Position numbers and translations under genes: made by a program
Shown here: one piece after another, positions 1 to 7,565 of the stretch
Position numbering within the stretch: position 1 is the first letter of the stretch
Layout of the letters: the number at the start of each line of letters is the position of its first letter
The notes under the pieces: generated by a model
What the model was told of the DNA's origin: nothing
The model's input: the letters and a program-made list of their open reading frames with translations, nothing else
Databases searched by the model: none
Assembly: GCA_030590585.1 (NCBI GenBank)
Contig: JAUUYD010000096.1
Location: 1-7,753, forward strand
Source: Spirochaeta sp.
GTDB taxonomy: Bacteria > Spirochaetota > Spirochaetia > Spirochaetales_E > Spirochaetaceae_B
Direction of reading: 5' to 3'
DNA length: 7,753 nucleotides

Positions 1-2
1 TA

Positions 3-758
3 CGGAATCAGGATTGGCTCTATTCATGCAGCAGAGCAGATGCAGATCTATTCAATGATAATAACCATCAGGTAGTTGAATATGATGCTCAATCACAGCA
101 GTACCTGAACAATATTCAAAGCATGCACGAACAGGAAGTCATCGGCATACTCAGAGCAGACAGGGATTATCCGTTTCTCTTCAATCTACCGAAATCTACA
201 ACACTTATTGCATTGAGAAACAACAAACCAGTCGGCTATCTGATGGTTTCCCGATCTGTTAATAAGCCTGGTTTGGTGGAAGCCGGTGGAGAGAAGACAG
301 CTGTTGAAACCCTGATCCATAAAGTTCTAAGCGGACTTGAAGGCGAAAAAGAACTGACAGTCTGTGACAACCTGACTCCGACAGTATTGGGAGCACTGTT
401 CGAAGAAAAGCTGCTTGTACGCAGATACTCCATTACAGCAACCGGTATGATGATTCGAATCAATAATGTTTTTTTATTTATGAAGGCAATTATACCTTAT
501 CTGGAACAGGCAAACGCCGGGGTAAAGAGGACTTTCTCGGTTGGTATAACAGATTCAGCAGAATTGATCAGTTTTAAGTTTTCTACTCAGGGTCTGGAAT
601 TGGGACACAGCCGCCGGGACGAACATATCGAGCTATCCCTGCGGGAGCTCACCGCGTTAGTATTCGAATCACATTCAGAGCATTCGGTGACTGTACCGGA
701 TGTGCTAAAGAAACTCTTTCCATTCTATTTTCCCATATGGCAGCTGGATCATAGCTGA
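3..758 (+). CDS. Eis-like GNAT N-acetyltransferase with SCP2-like C-terminal domain (5' end cut by window edge)
   Basis: The frame ending in TGA at 756-758 is open to the window start; the ATG at 123 is internal, because about 40 sensible codons precede it (including DWLYS and VVEYD), so the true start is outside. 251 residues are visible. The first half resembles the central acetyltransferase fold of Eis-type proteins: a beta strand TTLIALRNNKPVGYLMVSR, then an acidic helix and strand region. The last ~80 residues resemble the SCP2-like domain of this family, with IELSLRELTALVF followed by the characteristic end LFPFYFPIWQLDHS. Family members transfer acetyl groups from acetyl-CoA to amines such as aminoglycosides or protein lysines; the substrate here cannot be read. 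No signal peptide or membrane segment is visible, so it is probably cytosolic. It is convergent with the trp operon, and its rows are visibly more AT-rich than the trp genes. No functional link to tryptophan synthesis is implied. Confidence 0.72.
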   Translation, partial: RNQDWLYSCSRADADLFNDNNHQVVEYDAQSQQYLNNIQSMHEQEVIGILRADRDYPFLFNLPKSTTLIALRNNKPVGYLMVSRSVNKPGLVEAGGEKTAVETLIHKVLSGLEGEKELTVCDNLTPTVLGALFEEKLLVRRYSITATGMMIRINNVFLFMKAIIPYLEQANAGVKRTFSVGITDSAELISFKFSTQGLELGHSRRDEHIELSLRELTALVFESHSEHSVTVPDVLKKLFPFYFPIWQLDHS

Positions 759-766
759 GGATAATT

Positions 767-798
767 TATTGTTTTTTGCCGTATCTTTCAAAACAATA
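767..798 (+). terminator. Weak AT-rich hairpin in the convergent intergenic gap
   Basis: The 105-bp gap between the two convergent genes (759-863) contains an inverted repeat TATTGTTTT (767-775) / AAAACAATA (790-798) with a 14-nt loop. On the plus strand it is followed by a T-rich stretch (TTTCACTTTTT). The stem is almost all A-T, so it would be a weak intrinsic terminator for the acetyltransferase gene. On the minus strand no T-run follows it, so it is not a convincing end for the trp transcript. No other hairpin with a GC-rich stem was found in the gap. Confidence 0.25.
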
Positions 799-863
799 TT
801 TCACTTTTTACACGTCATTTATCATCTGTTACTGCTGATTTTTGTGGTCATTTTTATTCAAGG

Positions 864-1607
864 TCACACCCCCAGCAGTTTCTCCACCATTTTCCGAACC
901 ACTTCACCGGCATCTTCTGCACCCTCCCCGATGGCCCTCACCAGAGCCGAACCTACAATCGCCGCGTCGGCCATCTCCACCACCGCGGCAACCTGGGCCG
1001 AATCCTGAATACCGAAGCCCGCCATCACCCGGGGCGCCTTACACATTTCCCGGAATTTCGCCAAAAAGGATTCCTGCTCTGAGCCAAGCTCGGTGTAGGT
1101 TCCGGTAATTCCGCTGCGCAGAGCCACATAAATCCATTCAATCGGCTCGGAGAGAATCTCATCCAGCCTCTGGTCGGAAATCCAGGGTACCACCACCGGA
1201 ACTGCCGGGCATCCGGCCTCCGCAGCAACCGCGAAAAGCCCTTCATCAGCTCCGGGGACAAGATCCGGAATAATCAGGCCCGCGGCACCGACATCCTTAG
1301 CCCGGCGGACAAAAGTATCCACCCCGGGAGTAAATACCAGAGAGGCATAGCTCATCACAAAAACCGGAATATCCGATTCTGCCCGGATAGCCTCCAGCAG
1401 CCTCCAGGCATCGGCCACCTTGAAACCCTCATCAAGAGCCACTCTGCAGGCCCCTTCAATCACCGGGCCGTCGGCATTGGGATCAGAAAATGGTATCTGC
1501 ATCTCAAGAGCATAAGCGCCCCCGGCAATCAATCCCCGGGCCACTTCCAGAGACGCTTCATAACTGGGATATCCGGCAATAAAATGGGTGACAATTCTCG
1601 GCTTCAT
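864..1607 (-). CDS. trpA: Tryptophan synthase alpha subunit (short form)
   Basis: TrpA cleaves indole-3-glycerol phosphate to indole and glyceraldehyde-3-phosphate and passes indole to TrpB through the alpha-beta tunnel. It is a TIM barrel of 247 residues. The two catalytic acids are present in LEMQIPFSDPNADGP: Glu35 and Asp46 (E. coli Glu49 and Asp60). Also visible are GLIIPDL (110-116), YVALRSGITG (160-169, the loop 6 region), AGFGI (196-200) and VGSALV (218-223). The ATG overlaps the trpB stop as ATGA and has GGGGAGG seven bases upstream. A TGA two codons before it in the same frame fixes the start, so the protein really lacks about 14 N-terminal residues found in E. coli TrpA. The usual APT(S/T) strand end is replaced by VPWIS (140-144). 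Last gene of the operon; coupled translation with trpB fits the 1:1 complex. Confidence 0.95.
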   Translation of the reverse strand: MKPRIVTHFIAGYPSYEASLEVARGLIAGGAYALEMQIPFSDPNADGPVIEGACRVALDEGFKVADAWRLLEAIRAESDIPVFVMSYASLVFTPGVDTFVRRAKDVGAAGLIIPDLVPGADEGLFAVAAEAGCPAVPVVVPWISDQRLDEILSEPIEWIYVALRSGITGTYTELGSEQESFLAKFREMCKAPRVMAGFGIQDSAQVAAVVEMADAAIVGSALVRAIGEGAEDAGEVVRKMVEKLLGV

Positions 1608-2860
1608 GCTTCAGCCTCCCCGGAACCTTCCTCGCTCTCATCTTTGAGAAAACTCCGCCAGGACAGCCCATCCAAGGCCGCCGCAGAAATGAAAATATCT
1701 TTATCACCCCTGCCGGACATATTCACCACTACGGTTTTCCCCGGACCCAGATCCCGGGCCAGTACAATGGCCGCGGCCCCGGCATGAGCCGATTCCATGG
1801 CAAAGACAAGCCCCTCTTCCCGGGCAAAGAACTTCAGGGCATCCAGTGCCTCATCATCCTGGACGCTCACAAATCGTATCCGCCCCGATTCCCCCAGTTG
1901 AGCCAGCTGGGGGCCGATTCCCGCATAGTCGAGGCCCGCGGAGATGGAATGCGTGGGCAGTACCTGACCATCTTCATCGGTGAGAAAACGGCTTTTGTAA
2001 CCCTGCACCACACCCACCTTGCCGTCTCCTGTCATCCTGGCGGCATTATTCCCTGTACCCGAGCCCCGTCCTCCGGCCTCAGCACCCATAAGTATGGGCC
2101 TGTTATCCTCCAGATAAGGTTCAAAGAACCCTATTGCGTTGGAGCCGCCGCCCACACAAGCCACCAGGGCATCCGGCTCAATCCCCCCGGGGACCATCGC
2201 AGCGAGCTGTTCCACAGTCTCCCGGCCGATCACCGACTGAAATTCCCTTACCATATCGGGATATGGCGAGGGTCCCAGAGCCGAACCCAGCAGGTAGTGA
2301 GTGTCTTCCCAACTGGAAGCCCAGTCTCGTAGTGCCGCATTCACCGCATCTTTCAGAGTTCTGGTTCCCGAAGAAACCGGCCGAACTTCGGCTCCAAAAA
2401 GTTCCATCCAATAAACATTGGGGCGCTGCCGGCGGATATCCACCTCACCCATGTACACCACGCATTCCATTCTTAACCTGGCACATGCCGCAGCAACAGC
2501 CACTCCATGCTGACCCGCCCCGGTTTCGGCGATTACCCGTTTTTTTCCCATGCGTTTTGCCAGCAGTGCCTGTCCCGCGGCATTGTTGATTTTATGAGCT
2601 CCCGTATTGGCCAGTCCTTCCAATTTGATGTAGATATCAGCCCCGCCTATGGCAGACGAAGCATTACGGGCCGGAAGCAGAGGGGTGGGCCTGCCGATAT
2701 ACTCCCGGTTGAAAGCCTCAAGGTCGGCCAGATATTCAGGATCGGCCATCGCCTTACCGAACTCCTCTTCCAGATGTTCCAGAGGCTGACGAAGCACCTC
2801 GGCCACATAGCGTCCGCCGTAGTCTCCAAAGAAACCGTTATCACTCATTTTATTATTCAT
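1604..2860 (-). CDS. trpB: Tryptophan synthase beta subunit (PLP enzyme)
   Basis: TrpB condenses indole with L-serine to give L-tryptophan, using pyridoxal phosphate. At 418 residues it is slightly longer than the usual ~397. Key residues are visible: PLP lysine Lys90 in NTGAHKINN, catalytic Glu112 in AETGAGQHGVA, the phosphate-binding loop GGGSNA (237-242), Asp311 in HSISAGLDYAGIGP, Glu356 in AMESAHAG and Ser382 in NMSGRGDKDIF. This pattern and the N-terminal GFFGDYGGRYVAE place it in the TrpB1 class that pairs with TrpA. Variants: EGLANTGAHK where EDLNHTGAHK is common, DYAG for D(Y/F)P(G/S), and GPQL for GP(E/Q)H. The C-terminal ~20 residues are an acidic tail (DESEEGSGEAEA). A 25-nt gap separates it from trpCF; its stop overlaps the trpA start. 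Confidence 0.97.
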   Translation of the reverse strand: MNNKMSDNGFFGDYGGRYVAEVLRQPLEHLEEEFGKAMADPEYLADLEAFNREYIGRPTPLLPARNASSAIGGADIYIKLEGLANTGAHKINNAAGQALLAKRMGKKRVIAETGAGQHGVAVAAACARLRMECVVYMGEVDIRRQRPNVYWMELFGAEVRPVSSGTRTLKDAVNAALRDWASSWEDTHYLLGSALGPSPYPDMVREFQSVIGRETVEQLAAMVPGGIEPDALVACVGGGSNAIGFFEPYLEDNRPILMGAEAGGRGSGTGNNAARMTGDGKVGVVQGYKSRFLTDEDGQVLPTHSISAGLDYAGIGPQLAQLGESGRIRFVSVQDDEALDALKFFAREEGLVFAMESAHAGAAAIVLARDLGPGKTVVVNMSGRGDKDIFISAAALDGLSWRSFLKDESEEGSGEAEA

Positions 2861-2866
2861 TAATTG

Positions 2867-2872
2867 ACCTCT
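2867..2872 (-). promoter_or_regulatory. Ribosome binding site of trpB
   Basis: AGAGGT lies 6 bases upstream of the ATG at 2860, in the 25-nt gap after trpCF. It favours that ATG over the in-frame ATG four codons later, which has only AATAATAAA before it. This is the only joint in the operon with a real gap, so trpB has its own initiation site and need not depend on coupling. Confidence 0.6.
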
Positions 2873-2885
2873 GTCGCCCTGGCCA

Positions 2886-4460
2886 TCACCAGCCTTTCGC
2901 CGCCGCTACAAATCGCCGTACTTTATCATGATCCTTCCGGCCCTTCTCCGCCTCCACCCCGCTGGACACATCAACCAGCCCGGGTTTCCAGACATCGACA
3001 ATAGTTCCAACATTTTCAGCTGTCAGGCCGCCGGCCAGCCAGAGACGGCGGCACCCTGAGGCGGCGGACACAAGGGCCTCATCAAGCCTCTTGCCTGTTC
3101 CCCCTTTAAGTTCAGGAGAAAAAGCGTCTACCAGCACCGCAGGGCTTCCCGCCCCATCCATGGCTTCCGCATCTTCAGTATTCGCAAGGCGCAGGGCTTT
3201 ATATCCAGGCCACAACCCGAGGGTGTCCGCCGTTTCGTCCCCGTGAAACTGAATAAAATCCAACGCCCCCTCATCCAGCAGAACCGCTATATCTTCGGGT
3301 AAAGCTTCCTTCGGGGAGAGAACCACTACCGCCGCCTTCATCACCGGCAGATCCACGCAGTTCCGTATCAAGTCCGGGGAAGCCCGGCGGGGGGATTCAG
3401 CCAGAACAAATCCAATGATATCCGCCCCGGCTTCCATCGCGGCTTCGGCGTCAGCCCTGTTGGTGATACCGCATATTTTCACCAGAGGCACCCCGGGCAC
3501 AGTTCCGGCTTTCTGACTATAGAGCCTTCCCCAGGCAGAAAAACGCCGCCGGGCCTCATCGATATTATCCCAGGCAGAAACAAGCTCGGATGCCAGATCC
3601 GGATTTTTGGCCACCGCCTCTCCCACCAGAAAGCCGGAAAACCCCGCTCCCCGGACGAAAAGAACATCATCAACCCCACAGACCCCTGACTCATAGATAA
3701 CATTACAGGGCCAGTCAATGAATCTGCGGATTTCCAGAGGAAGTAGAGGCTCCACCTTGAAACGCCTCAAATCCCGGCTGTTGATACCCATCAGAGGCGG
3801 CTTTAAAGGGCGAACCTTATCCACATCCTCCCGGGTATGAACCTCCACAAGGCAGGAGAGTCCCAGCTCGGTAGCCCGGGTGTACATGTCGCCCAGAAGG
3901 TCCTCTTCCAGCAATGCGGCAATCAGAAGTACCGCATCCGCCCCGGCCTGCCAGCTCACATCGATATCGTCCACACTGAGAAGAAAGTCCTTACGCAGTA
4001 CTGCAAGTTCGGGATGGGCGGTTTTCACCGCAATAAGATCTGAGAGGGAACCGCCGAAATGGACCTCTTCGGTAAGCACACTCACCCGGCGAAAACCAGC
4101 CTCTTTATAATGGTCGGCCAGGGCTGCGGGGTCGGGTATCCCGGCGATATCCCCTTTGGACGGGCTGCGGCGCTTTATTTCGGCGATTAGAATGCCGGGA
4201 GCTCCCTCGTTGGAAATGGAGGTTTTACTGGCCGGCCGGGGAACGCCTTCACCGGACCCGGACACTTCTCCAACCTGGCGGCCTGCTCCTCCGGGAGCCG
4301 CCGCCTCTACACCCTCAGCGAAAGGCACAAGAGGCGCAGTTCGTTCCATCGGGAGCTTCAGCCCCTGGGCCGCGCCCTTACGGCGGACCCTCTCTGCCCT
4401 CTCGGCGGCGATTTTCAGCAGTATGTCCGGGGCACCCCTCGGGCCGGGTATACCATTCAC
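2886..4460 (-). CDS. trpCF: Fused indole-3-glycerol phosphate synthase / phosphoribosylanthranilate isomerase (TrpC-TrpF)
   Basis: A bifunctional protein of 524 residues performing the two steps from phosphoribosylanthranilate to indole-3-glycerol phosphate. TrpC part (about 1-310): LIAEIKRRSPSKGD with Lys96, LRKDFLL with Lys157, CLVEVH with Glu206, GINSRDLRRF with Asn227 and YESGV with Glu257 match the catalytic and binding residues of the family. TrpF part (about 324-524): VKICGIT with catalytic Cys330, IQFHGDE (403-409), LVDAFSPELKGGTGK with general acid Asp445, and LAGGL...VDVSSGVE for the phosphate site. The start is GTG, overlapping the trpGD stop as GTGA; the Shine-Dalgarno is weak (GGATGGA), so translation is probably coupled to trpGD. 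Residues about 47-88 form a low-complexity insert that puts the AEIK lysine about 40 positions later than in E. coli TrpC. The C-F fusion order is as in enteric TrpC, which is about 450 residues. Confidence 0.95.
   Translation of the reverse strand: MNGIPGPRGAPDILLKIAAERAERVRRKGAAQGLKLPMERTAPLVPFAEGVEAAAPGGAGRQVGEVSGSGEGVPRPASKTSISNEGAPGILIAEIKRRSPSKGDIAGIPDPAALADHYKEAGFRRVSVLTEEVHFGGSLSDLIAVKTAHPELAVLRKDFLLSVDDIDVSWQAGADAVLLIAALLEEDLLGDMYTRATELGLSCLVEVHTREDVDKVRPLKPPLMGINSRDLRRFKVEPLLPLEIRRFIDWPCNVIYESGVCGVDDVLFVRGAGFSGFLVGEAVAKNPDLASELVSAWDNIDEARRRFSAWGRLYSQKAGTVPGVPLVKICGITNRADAEAAMEAGADIIGFVLAESPRRASPDLIRNCVDLPVMKAAVVVLSPKEALPEDIAVLLDEGALDFIQFHGDETADTLGLWPGYKALRLANTEDAEAMDGAGSPAVLVDAFSPELKGGTGKRLDEALVSAASGCRRLWLAGGLTAENVGTIVDVWKPGLVDVSSGVEAEKGRKDHDKVRRFVAAAKGW
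4197..4322 (-). other. Low-complexity insert in the N-terminal region of TrpC
   Basis: Codons 47-88 of the fused TrpC-TrpF encode a stretch rich in Gly, Ala, Ser, Glu, Val and Pro (for example EAAAPGGAGRQVGEVSGSGE), lying between the N-terminal helix and the first barrel strand GILIAEIK. The reading frame is intact through it. It looks like a disordered linker. It could be a true lineage-specific insert, or local repeat-driven expansion in place of the usual N-terminal helices. Confidence 0.6.
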
Positions 4461-6100
4461 GATAATTCCATCCCGGCACGTTTCCGCAGGGCCTCTACCT
4501 TGGCCGCCGCCCGGCCGTCATCCAGCACTGCTTTCGCCAGCTTATACCCCTGGGCAATATCCGAAGCGATACCCGCCACCGCCAGAGCGGCCCCGGCATT
4601 CAAACAGACCGCTTCACGTAAAGCGGCCGAACCGCCGCCGCGAAGGAGTTCCCGGGCGGCCCGGGCATTCTCGGCGCCGTCCCCGCCTGAAAGGTCGTCC
4701 ACACAAAAACCGGAGATACCCAGAGTAGAAGGATCAAAAAGCTCCTCCGACTCCACGCCTTTTTCATCAATCTTGAAAATCTTCGTCGGGGCAGACGGGG
4801 AAATCTCATCCAGCCCGTCAAGGGAACGGACCGTCCACACCCGTTTCACCCCGAGCATCTTTGCCGCCCGGGCCATCACCGGGAGCAGGGCATCATCGAA
4901 AACCCCGATAATCTGAAAGTCCGCCCCGGCGGGATTCGCCAGAGGCCCCAAAGTGTTCATGATGGTTTTCACCCCCAGAGCCTTACGCACCGGACCGGCA
5001 TGACGCATAGCTCCGTGAAAAAGCGGCGCCGCCATATAGGCAAAACCTTCAGCCTTGATACTTGCCGCCACCCCGTGGGCATCCAGATTCACAGGTATTC
5101 CAAGAGCCGCATAGAAATCCGTACTTCCGGATTTTGAACTCACCGCCCTGTTACCGTGCTTGGCCACCGTCGCACCGCAGCTTGCGGCCAGCAGAGCCGA
5201 AAAAGAGGAAATATTGAATGTGTGCAGGCCGTCCCCGCCTGTACCGCAGGTATCAAGGATACCGCTGGAATCAGAAATCCCGGATAAATCGACCGGCCGG
5301 CGTTTTTCCACCAGAACCGACACACATCCGGCCACCTCATCAGCTGTAATTCCTTTGGCCGACAAGGCTGTTAACATTCCGGCAATCCAGGCATCCTCCA
5401 GCGACCCGTCGGTGAGTTCATCCATAAAGGCTGCCGCCTCTTCCCGGCTTAAATCGGATCCGGAAATCACCTTGCTTAACAAACCCGAGCGGTCCAGAGG
5501 CTCCCGTCTCCAGTGTAAAAAATTGGCCAGCAGCCTCTCACCGAAATCGCTCCCGATGGATTCGGGGTGAAACTGCACCCCTTCAATAGGAAAGTTCCTG
5601 TGCCGCAGACCCATTATCTCGCCGTCATTGGATCGGGAGGTCACCTCAAGCTCCGAAGGAATAGAACTGGGATCCACCGCCAGTGAATGATAGCGGGTAA
5701 AATTGCAGGGATTCGGCAGGTTCCGGAGAACACCACAACCATCCACCTCGATGGACTCCACCTTGCCATGAACGATATTCCGGGCCTGAACGATATCCCC
5801 GCCATAGGCCTCCGCCAGGCACTGATGCCCCAGGCAAACCCCGAGAATGGGAATCTTTCCGGCAAAAGCCCTGATGGCCTCAACCGAGATTCCAGCATCG
5901 GCAGGAGTCCCCGGACCCGGAGAAATAATCAGCCTCTCGATATTCAGCTCTTCCAACTCCGGCACCGTTATCTCGTCATTACGGAATACCCGCACTTCTT
6001 CATCGGGATTATCCTCTACAAGACTGCTGACCATCTGATAGATGTTGTATGTAAACGAATCGTAATTATCGATTATCGCGATGCAGTGTTTGGTTGTCAT
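4457..6100 (-). CDS. trpGD: Fused anthranilate synthase glutamine amidotransferase / anthranilate phosphoribosyltransferase (TrpG-TrpD)
   Basis: A bifunctional protein of 547 residues. TrpG part (about 1-197): class I glutamine amidotransferase that feeds ammonia to TrpE. IIDNYDSFTYNI (9-20), SPGPGTP (60-66), the nucleophile Cys89 in GVCLGHQ, HGK (111-113), and the His178/Glu180 pair in FHPES complete the catalytic triad. TrpD part (about 206-547): transfers phosphoribosyl from PRPP to anthranilate. DTCGTGGDGLHTFNIS (283-298) is the PRPP loop, KHGNRAVSSKSGSTD (314-328) and GAMRHAGPVRKALG (363-376) bind substrate, and DGLDEIS (428-434) is the magnesium motif. Only a short linker separates the halves. 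The start ATG is 2 nt after the trpE stop, with GGAGGT at 6107-6112 inside the end of trpE. The order equals that of enteric TrpD (531 residues). All key residues are present, so both activities are expected. Confidence 0.96.
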   Translation of the reverse strand: MTTKHCIAIIDNYDSFTYNIYQMVSSLVEDNPDEEVRVFRNDEITVPELEELNIERLIISPGPGTPADAGISVEAIRAFAGKIPILGVCLGHQCLAEAYGGDIVQARNIVHGKVESIEVDGCGVLRNLPNPCNFTRYHSLAVDPSSIPSELEVTSRSNDGEIMGLRHRNFPIEGVQFHPESIGSDFGERLLANFLHWRREPLDRSGLLSKVISGSDLSREEAAAFMDELTDGSLEDAWIAGMLTALSAKGITADEVAGCVSVLVEKRRPVDLSGISDSSGILDTCGTGGDGLHTFNISSFSALLAASCGATVAKHGNRAVSSKSGSTDFYAALGIPVNLDAHGVAASIKAEGFAYMAAPLFHGAMRHAGPVRKALGVKTIMNTLGPLANPAGADFQIIGVFDDALLPVMARAAKMLGVKRVWTVRSLDGLDEISPSAPTKIFKIDEKGVESEELFDPSTLGISGFCVDDLSGGDGAENARAARELLRGGGSAALREAVCLNAGAALAVAGIASDIAQGYKLAKAVLDDGRAAAKVEALRKRAGMELS

Positions 6101-6102
6101 GG

Positions 6103-7515
6103 CTATACCTCCACCCCCGCGGCCTGGGCCAGGGCTCTGAGCTTCTCGTTGGTCTCTTCCAGTTCACGCTCGGGATTCGAATCGTACACCACCCCGCCTC
6201 CGGCCTGAAGGAACAGCCTGTTCTCTTTCTTCAGGGCACTGCGTATTGTAATACATGTATCAAGTGACCCTCCGGGCTCCAGATATCCGACAAGTCCCGC
6301 GTAGAAAGAACGGGGCATCTTTTCGATAGCGGCTACAGTCTTCACCGCCTGAATCTTCGGTGCACCTGAAACCGTCCCCGCCGGGAAAGTGGCCCGGATA
6401 ACATCCGCCGCGCTGAGCCCTTCTTTGAGGTTTCCCTCCACCTGGCTGACGATGTGCATGACTTTAGAGTACTTTTCAATGGTCATCATTTCAGTGACCT
6501 CTACCGAGCCAACCTCACAGACTCTTCCCAGATCGTTTCTACCAAGGTCAACAAGCATCAAATGTTCAGCCCTCTCCTTCTCATCCGCCAGTAACTCTGC
6601 GGCCAGAGCCCTGTCTTCGGCCTCATTCTTCCCCCTTCGGCGGGTCCCTGCAATAGGCCGGAGAGTCACCCTTCCATGCTGTACCTTCACATGCACCTCC
6701 GGGGAAGTACCGAAAAGCTGCCAGGGCCCGAAATCCAGAAAGAACTGATACGGCGATGGATTGGAACTCCGTAATGCCCGATAGGCCTCCAGCGCCGGCA
6801 TCTCCGTGGCGATTTCAAGCCGACGGGAAGGAACCGCCTGAAGAAGATTCCCCTTGATTACCTCCTGACGCACCCTGGAAACAGCAGCCTTGAAGGCTTC
6901 ATTTTCCTCTTTTGAAGAAGCGATAATAGCCGGATATTCAGCCGGCTGTTCCATCATATAGTTGAAGTTCAGATCGTTAATTTTTGCCTCTGTACGGTCC
7001 AGAGCTTTTTCCAGATCAATATCATCATCCCCGCCGTAGTTGATACCCACAAGATGAACCTGATCGGTGTAATGGTCGAAAATCACATAGACATGACCGA
7101 AGATAAAAGCCGCCAGAGGCAGGCCCAGGGGATCCGGTCTGTCTGGAAAACTGAAAGAATCACATCTGGCGGCAAATTCGAAGGAGAGAAACCCGATTCC
7201 CCCGGCGGGAAATGGAAATTCTGTCTCAACATCCTCATGCCGGGAGGCAATTTCCTCCAGAACATCCAGAATGTCCTCACCCTTCGCCCCCATCACCCGG
7301 CGCTCAGGCCCCCGGAGAAGAACAACCGAGTCGCCCTCCTGCCTAACCTGAAAGGCCTCCTCCACCAGCAGCAGGGAATAACGCTCCCGGCCCCTGGAAA
7401 GTGATGAAGATTCCAGTATCACCCGGGCATCCAGTTTCCTTGCCAGTCCGAAGGGGGTATGTTTTTCTCCCGGAACAGTTCTCATTGCCACCTTACCGGA
7501 ATTATTCTGTATCAT
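6103..7515 (-). CDS. trpE: Anthranilate synthase component I
   Basis: Converts chorismate and ammonia (from TrpG) to anthranilate, the first committed step. 470 residues, within the family range. The N-terminal domain carries the feedback motif as RVILESSSLSRGRERYSLLL (31-50), the equivalent of the LLES...S tryptophan site, so end-product inhibition is expected. The C-terminal chorismate-binding domain shows NLLQAVPSRRL (223-233), NPSPYQFFLDFG (252-263), RPIAGTRRRGKNEAED (286-301), LMLVDLGRNDLGRV (319-332), FPAGTVSGAPKIQA (377-390), FYAGLVGYL (404-412) and QAGGGVVYDSNPERELEETNEK (437-458, abridged here by position). The presence of the LLES-type motif argues for TrpE rather than PabB. The start is ATG at 7515, preceded by AGGAGGT. 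First gene of the operon, directly behind the promoter and operators. Confidence 0.97.
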   Translation of the reverse strand: MIQNNSGKVAMRTVPGEKHTPFGLARKLDARVILESSSLSRGRERYSLLLVEEAFQVRQEGDSVVLLRGPERRVMGAKGEDILDVLEEIASRHEDVETEFPFPAGGIGFLSFEFAARCDSFSFPDRPDPLGLPLAAFIFGHVYVIFDHYTDQVHLVGINYGGDDDIDLEKALDRTEAKINDLNFNYMMEQPAEYPAIIASSKEENEAFKAAVSRVRQEVIKGNLLQAVPSRRLEIATEMPALEAYRALRSSNPSPYQFFLDFGPWQLFGTSPEVHVKVQHGRVTLRPIAGTRRRGKNEAEDRALAAELLADEKERAEHLMLVDLGRNDLGRVCEVGSVEVTEMMTIEKYSKVMHIVSQVEGNLKEGLSAADVIRATFPAGTVSGAPKIQAVKTVAAIEKMPRSFYAGLVGYLEPGGSLDTCITIRSALKKENRLFLQAGGGVVYDSNPERELEETNEKLRALAQAAGVEV

Positions 7516-7519
7516 ACTG

Positions 7520-7526
7520 ACCTCCT
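7520..7526 (-). promoter_or_regulatory. Ribosome binding site of trpE
   Basis: AGGAGGT, a near-perfect Shine-Dalgarno sequence, ends 4 bases before the ATG at 7515. It selects this start over the later in-frame ATG at codon 11. Confidence 0.85.
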
Positions 7527-7565
7527 GACGGTCTTAATCCATAGCTGTTTTTCCAATCCGCTGAA

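Noticed and set aside
123..758. The ATG at 123 as the true start of the acetyltransferase gene
   Set aside because: The frame is open from base 3 and the upstream codons give a family-like sequence; no ribosome binding site precedes the ATG.
759..863. An intrinsic terminator for the trp operon after trpA
   Set aside because: No GC-rich stem followed by a T-run is present on the minus strand; termination may be Rho-dependent or lie within the convergent gene.
1784..2332. Long plus-strand ORF opposite trpB
   Set aside because: Shadow of the GC-rich coding strand, with no family resemblance and no ribosome site.
4156..4728. Long plus-strand ORF across the trpCF/trpGD joint
   Set aside because: Pro/Arg/Ser-rich translation typical of an antisense frame of a GC-rich gene.
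5687..6208. Long plus-strand ORF opposite trpGD and the end of trpE
   Set aside because: Fully covered by well-conserved TrpG and TrpE coding sequence; no independent evidence.
7534..7542. A minimal ATG-GAT-TAA ORF in the leader
   Set aside because: Two codons and a weak ribosome site; likely chance.
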